Of a stretch of 16,329 bases of DNA, positions 13,822 to 16,329 are shown piece by piece (position 1 is the stretch's first letter; every line of letters begins with the position of its first letter). The DNA is from Actinomycetota bacterium. GTDB lineage: Bacteria; Actinomycetota; Acidimicrobiia; IMCC26256; PALSA-610. The stretch is taken from the NCBI GenBank assembly GCA_005779345.1, contig SXJQ01000191.1, positions 1 through 16,329 on the forward strand, given 5' to 3'. The notes under the pieces were generated by a model. The model was not told where the DNA came from, made no database searches, and was given only the letters and a program-made list of their open reading frames with translations. The position numbers and the translations under genes are program-made.

Positions 13822-13865
13822 CGTGGCTCCTCGTGCTGGCCTGGTCTGGGTGGCCGGGTCTGCAT
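13818..13865 (-). CDS. possible 15-codon leader peptide before the sugar operon
   Basis: On the minus strand an ATG at 13865 opens a 15-codon frame encoding MQTRPPRPGQHEEPR. Its TGA (13820-13818) overlaps the isomerase ATG. It has Pro pairs and encompasses the repeated CAGACC motif. No clear ribosome-binding site was seen, so it may be chance; translation would couple leader and isomerase. Confidence 0.2.
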   Translation of the reverse strand: MQTRPPRPGQHEEPR

Positions 13866-13881
13866 GGTCGGGTCTGGGTGG
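13843..13881. repeat. direct repeats in the isomerase leader region
   Basis: GGTCTGGGTGG occurs at 13843-13853 and again at 13871-13881. A related CGGGTCTG occurs at 13855-13862 and 13869-13876. On the operon mRNA strand this gives three CAGACC units within about 40 bases upstream of the isomerase start. Confidence 0.6.
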
Positions 13882-13902
13882 TCGTCGCGGTTGCGGCTCG
13901 AA

Positions 13903-13912
13903 ACGGTACAGT
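13903..13912. promoter_or_regulatory. candidate bidirectional -10 between the sugar operon and the small membrane protein gene
   Basis: ACGGTACAGT reads TACAGT on the plus strand (13907-13912) and TACCGT on the minus strand (13908-13903), overlapping by the central TA. If used, the minus transcript would have a leader of about 75 bases before the isomerase and the plus transcript about 120 bases before the 28-residue gene. No convincing -35 was found, so this is weak evidence. Confidence 0.3.
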
Positions 13913-13943
13913 CCGAAGCGGACGGAGTCCGCGGGCAGCGCCC

Positions 13944-13978
13944 GTGTCAGCTCCTGTGCCAGCTCACTGTGCCAGCTC
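13944..13978 (+). repeat. 13-bp-period direct repeats (CTGTGCCAGCTC)
   Basis: Two perfect copies of CTGTGCCAGCTC at 13954-13965 and 13967-13978, preceded by a partial copy GTGTCAGCTC at 13944-13953. They lie in the 217-bp divergent intergenic region and may be binding sites for a regulator or remnants of slippage. Confidence 0.75.
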
Positions 13979-14038
13979 CCCGGGCTCATGGCTCGGGGTC
14001 GATGTTCCGGGGCGACCCGGACAGGGATTGGAGGGGCC

Positions 14039-14125
14039 GTGAAGAAGCTCTTGTTGCTGTTGGTGCTCGTCGCGCTCGGCGCGCTCGTGGCCAAGAAGGT
14101 TCGCGACGCAGGCGCGGGCGCCTGA
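14039..14125 (+). CDS. 28-residue single-helix membrane peptide
   Basis: GTG start with GGAGGGG immediately upstream (about 14030-14036), encoding MKKLLLLLVLVALGALVAKKVRDAGAGA: two N-terminal lysines, one hydrophobic helix (about 4-18), then a KK-x-R-D basic segment and a small Ala/Gly tail. The charge pattern resembles short membrane peptides seen in actinobacteria. There is no known function, and no following gene in the same frame. The ribosome-binding site supports its being real despite its size. Confidence 0.55.
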   Translation: MKKLLLLLVLVALGALVAKKVRDAGAGA

Positions 14126-14219
14126 CGCGCGCCCTTGACGAGGCGGCCGGCACCTCCTAGGTTCCGACCCGCCGTTCGTATCTCGCCGACCTGCTCGGCC
14201 ACTCCCGCAAGGGTTCGAC

Positions 14220-14239
14220 GCGCACCGTACGTGGTGCGC
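14220..14239. promoter_or_regulatory. inverted repeat upstream of the tad genes
   Basis: GCGCACC (14220-14226) and GGTGCGC (14233-14239) form a perfect 7-bp inverted repeat around GTACGT, 55 bases before the TadZ-like start. It may be an operator or an mRNA hairpin. The remainder of the 14126-14294 gap shows no convincing gene. Confidence 0.45.
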
Positions 14240-14294
14240 ATCACCACTGCAGCTTCGGCGGCCTCGAACGCGGGGCCCGGACCGGGAGTCGGGC

Positions 14295-15002
14295 GTGCTG
14301 GTCGGGTTCTGGACACCCAAGGGTGGGTCCGGCGTGTCGGTGCTCGCCGCGACCGCTGCGATCCTCGCGGCGCGTCGCGGTCCGGCATCCTTCGTCGACC
14401 TCGCGGGCGACGCCGGCGCGGTGTTGGGCCTCGGTGCCGATCCCGCCGCGGCCGGTGTCCGCGACTGGCTCGCCCTCGGCGACGACGCGGGGATCGCGTC
14501 GCTCGACCGGATCGAGATCACCGCGACGCCCACGCTCGCCCTGTTGCCGTGCGGCGGTTCGTCGCTCGCGGCGGCCGCGGCCGACGTCACCAGCGCCGTG
14601 CCGGCGCTCGTCGCCGCCCTGCGTCGGCGGGGACACCCGGTGGTCGTCGACCTCGGCACCGCGTCGGATCCCGTTGCCCGCGAAGTCGCCGACGGCCTCG
14701 ACGCTCTCGTGTGCTGCGTCCGGCCCTGCTACCTCGCGCTCCGGCGCGCGATGGTCCACCCACTCACGGCCGCGTCGACGGGTGTGGTCGTGATCGACGA
14801 GGTCGGTCGGGCGCTCGGCGCGCGCGAGATCGCATCGATCCTCGAGGTCCCCGTGCTGGCGAAGCTGACCGCCCGACCGATCGTCGCGCGGACCGTCGAC
14901 GCCGGTCTCCTCGCCGCCCGCGTCCCCGATCCGCTCGCCCGCCCGATGCACCGACTCGTCGACCGCCTGTTCGCCGGCGTCGACGCGGGTGCGGCGCGGT
15001 GA
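14295..15002 (+). CDS. TadZ/CpaE-like ParA-superfamily protein
   Basis: A 235-residue P-loop protein of the ParA/MinD superfamily. In tad/Flp loci such proteins localise the pilus or secretion machine to a cell pole. The N-terminus MLVGFWTPKGGSGVSVLAATAA shows the deviant Walker A motif KGG-x-G-x-S (9-15), but position 14 is Val instead of Lys. A hydrophobic Walker B-like strand ending in Asp (HPVVVDLG) and VLAKL occur later. Loss of the second Lys is common in TadZ/CpaE and suggests weak or no ATP hydrolysis. The GTG start has GGGAG 6 bases upstream. Its stop overlaps the TadA start by 4 bp (GTGA). It is shorter than many CpaE proteins because no N-terminal receiver-like domain is present. 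Confidence 0.75.
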   Translation: MLVGFWTPKGGSGVSVLAATAAILAARRGPASFVDLAGDAGAVLGLGADPAAAGVRDWLALGDDAGIASLDRIEITATPTLALLPCGGSSLAAAAADVTSAVPALVAALRRRGHPVVVDLGTASDPVAREVADGLDALVCCVRPCYLALRRAMVHPLTAASTGVVVIDEVGRALGAREIASILEVPVLAKLTARPIVARTVDAGLLAARVPDPLARPMHRLVDRLFAGVDAGAAR

Positions 15003-16189
15003 GCACGACTCACCTCAAGGCGACGGTGCATGCGCGCCTCCTCGCGGCGCCCGATCTCGTCGCGACCGGGGATCGTGGCGGGTTGCGACACCGCCTCGCC
15101 GAGCTGGTGGCGGAGGTCGCGCCGTTGCTGCCGGCGACCCAGAGCGACGCGCTGGTCGAAGAACTCGTGCGCGACGTCGACGGCTTCGGTCCGATCGAGC
15201 CATTGCTCGCCGATCCCGACATCGGCGAGATCATGCTCAACGGTCCTGGGCGCGCGTTTGTGGAGCGGTGCGGGCGCGTCGAGCCGATCGATCTCGATCT
15301 CGATGCGGGCCAGATCGTGCAGATCGCGGAGCGCGTCATCGCTCCGCTCGGTTTGCGCCTCGACCGGGCGTCGCCGATCGTCGACGCCCGTCTCCCCGAT
15401 GGCTCGCGCCTCCATGCGGTGTTGCCACCGCTCGCGCCCGACGGGCCGTGCGTCACGATCCGACGATTCAGCCCGCGTCGGATCGCCGCTGCCGACTTCG
15501 GGCTGCGCGGCGAATCGGCCGCGCTCGTCGCCGCGGCGGTGCGGGGCGGGTGGAACCTGTTGATCGCGGGCGCGACGAGCGCGGGCAAGACGACCCTGTT
15601 GAACGCGGTCAGCGCGGCGATCGACGAGCGCGAACGCATCGTGACGATCGAGGAGACTGCCGAACTCGCGCTCGCCCAACCTCACGTCGTGCGCCTCGAG
15701 GCGCGTCCGGCCAACAGCGAGGGCGTCGGCGCGGTGAGCCTCCGCGACCTCGTCCGCGCCGCACTCCGGATGCGCCCCGACCGGATCGTGGTCGGCGAGG
15801 TTCGGGGTGGCGAGGCGCTCGACATGTTGCAGGCGCTCAACACCGGGCACGACGGGTCACTCTGCACGGTGCACGCCAACGGTCCGGATGAAGCACTCGT
15901 GCGGGTCGAGACACTCGCGCTGTACGCGGGATTGTCGTTGCCGGTCGAAGCGGTGCGTCGCCAGATCGGGGCGGCGATCGACGGTGTGCTCTGCGTGTCT
16001 CGCGATGCCGATGGCCGGCGCCGGGTCGAGTGCCTCGCCGAGGTGGTGACCGCCGGCGACGACCTGCCGCTCGGGACCCGCCTCGTGATCGAACGGCGTG
16101 GCGGCGCACTCGTTTCGATCGAACCGAGTCGCCGGCTCCGACGCCCGGGCGCCGCGTGGCCGACCTCGGGCGGGGTGGGGTCGAGATGA
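14999..16189 (+). CDS. tadA: TadA/CpaF-type secretion ATPase
   Basis: A 396-residue ATPase of the type II/IV secretion family (TadA/CpaF), the hexameric motor for Flp/Tad pilus assembly or secretion at the cytoplasmic membrane. Walker A is GATSAGKTT (191-199, K197), the Asp box is IVTIEETAEL (about 214-223), Walker B is RIVVGEVRGGE (262-272) and the His box is GHDGSLCTVHAN (283-294). The N-terminal domain with DGFGPIEPLLADPDIGEIMLNGP is characteristic of CpaF. The GTG start overlaps the TadZ-like stop, and the stop overlaps the next ATG (ATGA, 16186-16189). The frame is open far upstream, but the recognisable protein and the coupling fix the start at 14999. Confidence 0.93.
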   Translation: MSTTHLKATVHARLLAAPDLVATGDRGGLRHRLAELVAEVAPLLPATQSDALVEELVRDVDGFGPIEPLLADPDIGEIMLNGPGRAFVERCGRVEPIDLDLDAGQIVQIAERVIAPLGLRLDRASPIVDARLPDGSRLHAVLPPLAPDGPCVTIRRFSPRRIAAADFGLRGESAALVAAAVRGGWNLLIAGATSAGKTTLLNAVSAAIDERERIVTIEETAELALAQPHVVRLEARPANSEGVGAVSLRDLVRAALRMRPDRIVVGEVRGGEALDMLQALNTGHDGSLCTVHANGPDEALVRVETLALYAGLSLPVEAVRRQIGAAIDGVLCVSRDADGRRRVECLAEVVTAGDDLPLGTRLVIERRGGALVSIEPSRRLRRPGAAWPTSGGVGSR

Positions 16190-16329
16190 TCGCGTTCCTG
16201 CCGGCACTGTTCGTCGCGGTGTCGACGGCGATCGTGATGCGCGCGGAACGCCGCGCGGGCCCGATCTCGCGCGTGCGCCGGCTGCGGCCGCGAGCGGCGC
16301 GGGTTCCGGCGGCACTGGGGCGCTGGCTC
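16186..16329 (+). CDS. tadB: TadB-like membrane protein, N-terminus only (partial)
   Basis: The first 48 codons of a gene that runs off the window. MIAFLPALFVAVSTAIVMRAERRAGP begins with a hydrophobic helix followed by a basic segment. Its ATG overlaps the TadA stop, the usual position of tadB, which encodes an inner-membrane platform protein. The call rests mainly on this position; the visible residues alone are not diagnostic. Confidence 0.6.
   Translation, partial: MIAFLPALFVAVSTAIVMRAERRAGPISRVRRLRPRAARVPAALGRWL

Noticed and set aside
14135..14998. Upstream extension of the TadA frame
   Set aside because: It runs through the TadZ-like gene in another frame with Arg-rich sequence; the GTGA overlap and homology place the start at 14999.
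14295..15002. MinD or ParA chromosome-partition protein
   Set aside because: Overlap with tadA and the degenerate Walker A fit TadZ/CpaE better; no parB or minE neighbour is present.
1..16329. Insertion sequences, integrases, phage or defence islands
   Set aside because: No transposase, integrase, restriction, toxin-antitoxin or nuclease signature was recognised on either strand.

Overview
The window is GC-rich, densely packed DNA with strongly GC-biased third codon positions. Gene content (SigE-type ECF sigma factor, actinobacterial acyltransferase 3, tad ATPase genes, MDR quinone reductase) points to a high-GC actinobacterium. A marine or freshwater Acidimicrobiia-like lineage is my best guess, but this is inference and no marker gene in the window fixes the taxon. 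Many genes have a TANNNT hexamer 6-9 bases before the first codon and no Shine-Dalgarno sequence, the pattern of leaderless transcripts known in Actinobacteria.

Layout. 1-3146 (+): an ECF sigma factor translationally overlapping a single-pass membrane protein with a Cys-rich ectodomain (probable regulator), then a LURP-one/scramblase-like protein and a membrane-anchored helical protein. 3135-5042: a CPBP intramembrane protease (-) and an acyltransferase 3 (+) start back to back, 3 bp apart. 5028-7314: two divergent AI-2E-family membrane proteins apparently fired from one symmetric -10 sequence. 7315-7605: a hairpin, a selenocysteine tRNA (anticodon TCA) and a 52-bp near-perfect palindrome. 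7606-9076: an MDR quinone oxidoreductase-like gene and a small membrane protein whose reading frame seems cut by an amber codon. 9113-10683: a small single-pass membrane protein (-) divergent from a hotdog-like protein and a nucleoside phosphorylase (+). 10697-13821 (-): a three-gene sugar operon (isomerase/epimerase, then two Gfo/Idh/MocA oxidoreductases). 14039-16329 (+): a 28-residue membrane peptide followed by the start of a tad/Flp pilus or type II/IV-like secretion locus (TadZ-like, TadA/CpaF ATPase, beginning of TadB).

How the parts work together. The sigma factor and its membrane partner form a likely signalling pair. The sugar operon probably oxidises and isomerises a sugar or polyol through keto intermediates. 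The tad genes overlap by 4 bp and are clearly co-translated. The tRNA-Sec implies that the organism makes selenoproteins encoded elsewhere; no selA, selB, selD or selenoprotein was recognised here. The most unusual features are regulatory: interlocked and symmetric divergent leaderless promoters, and the palindrome behind the tRNA-Sec gene.
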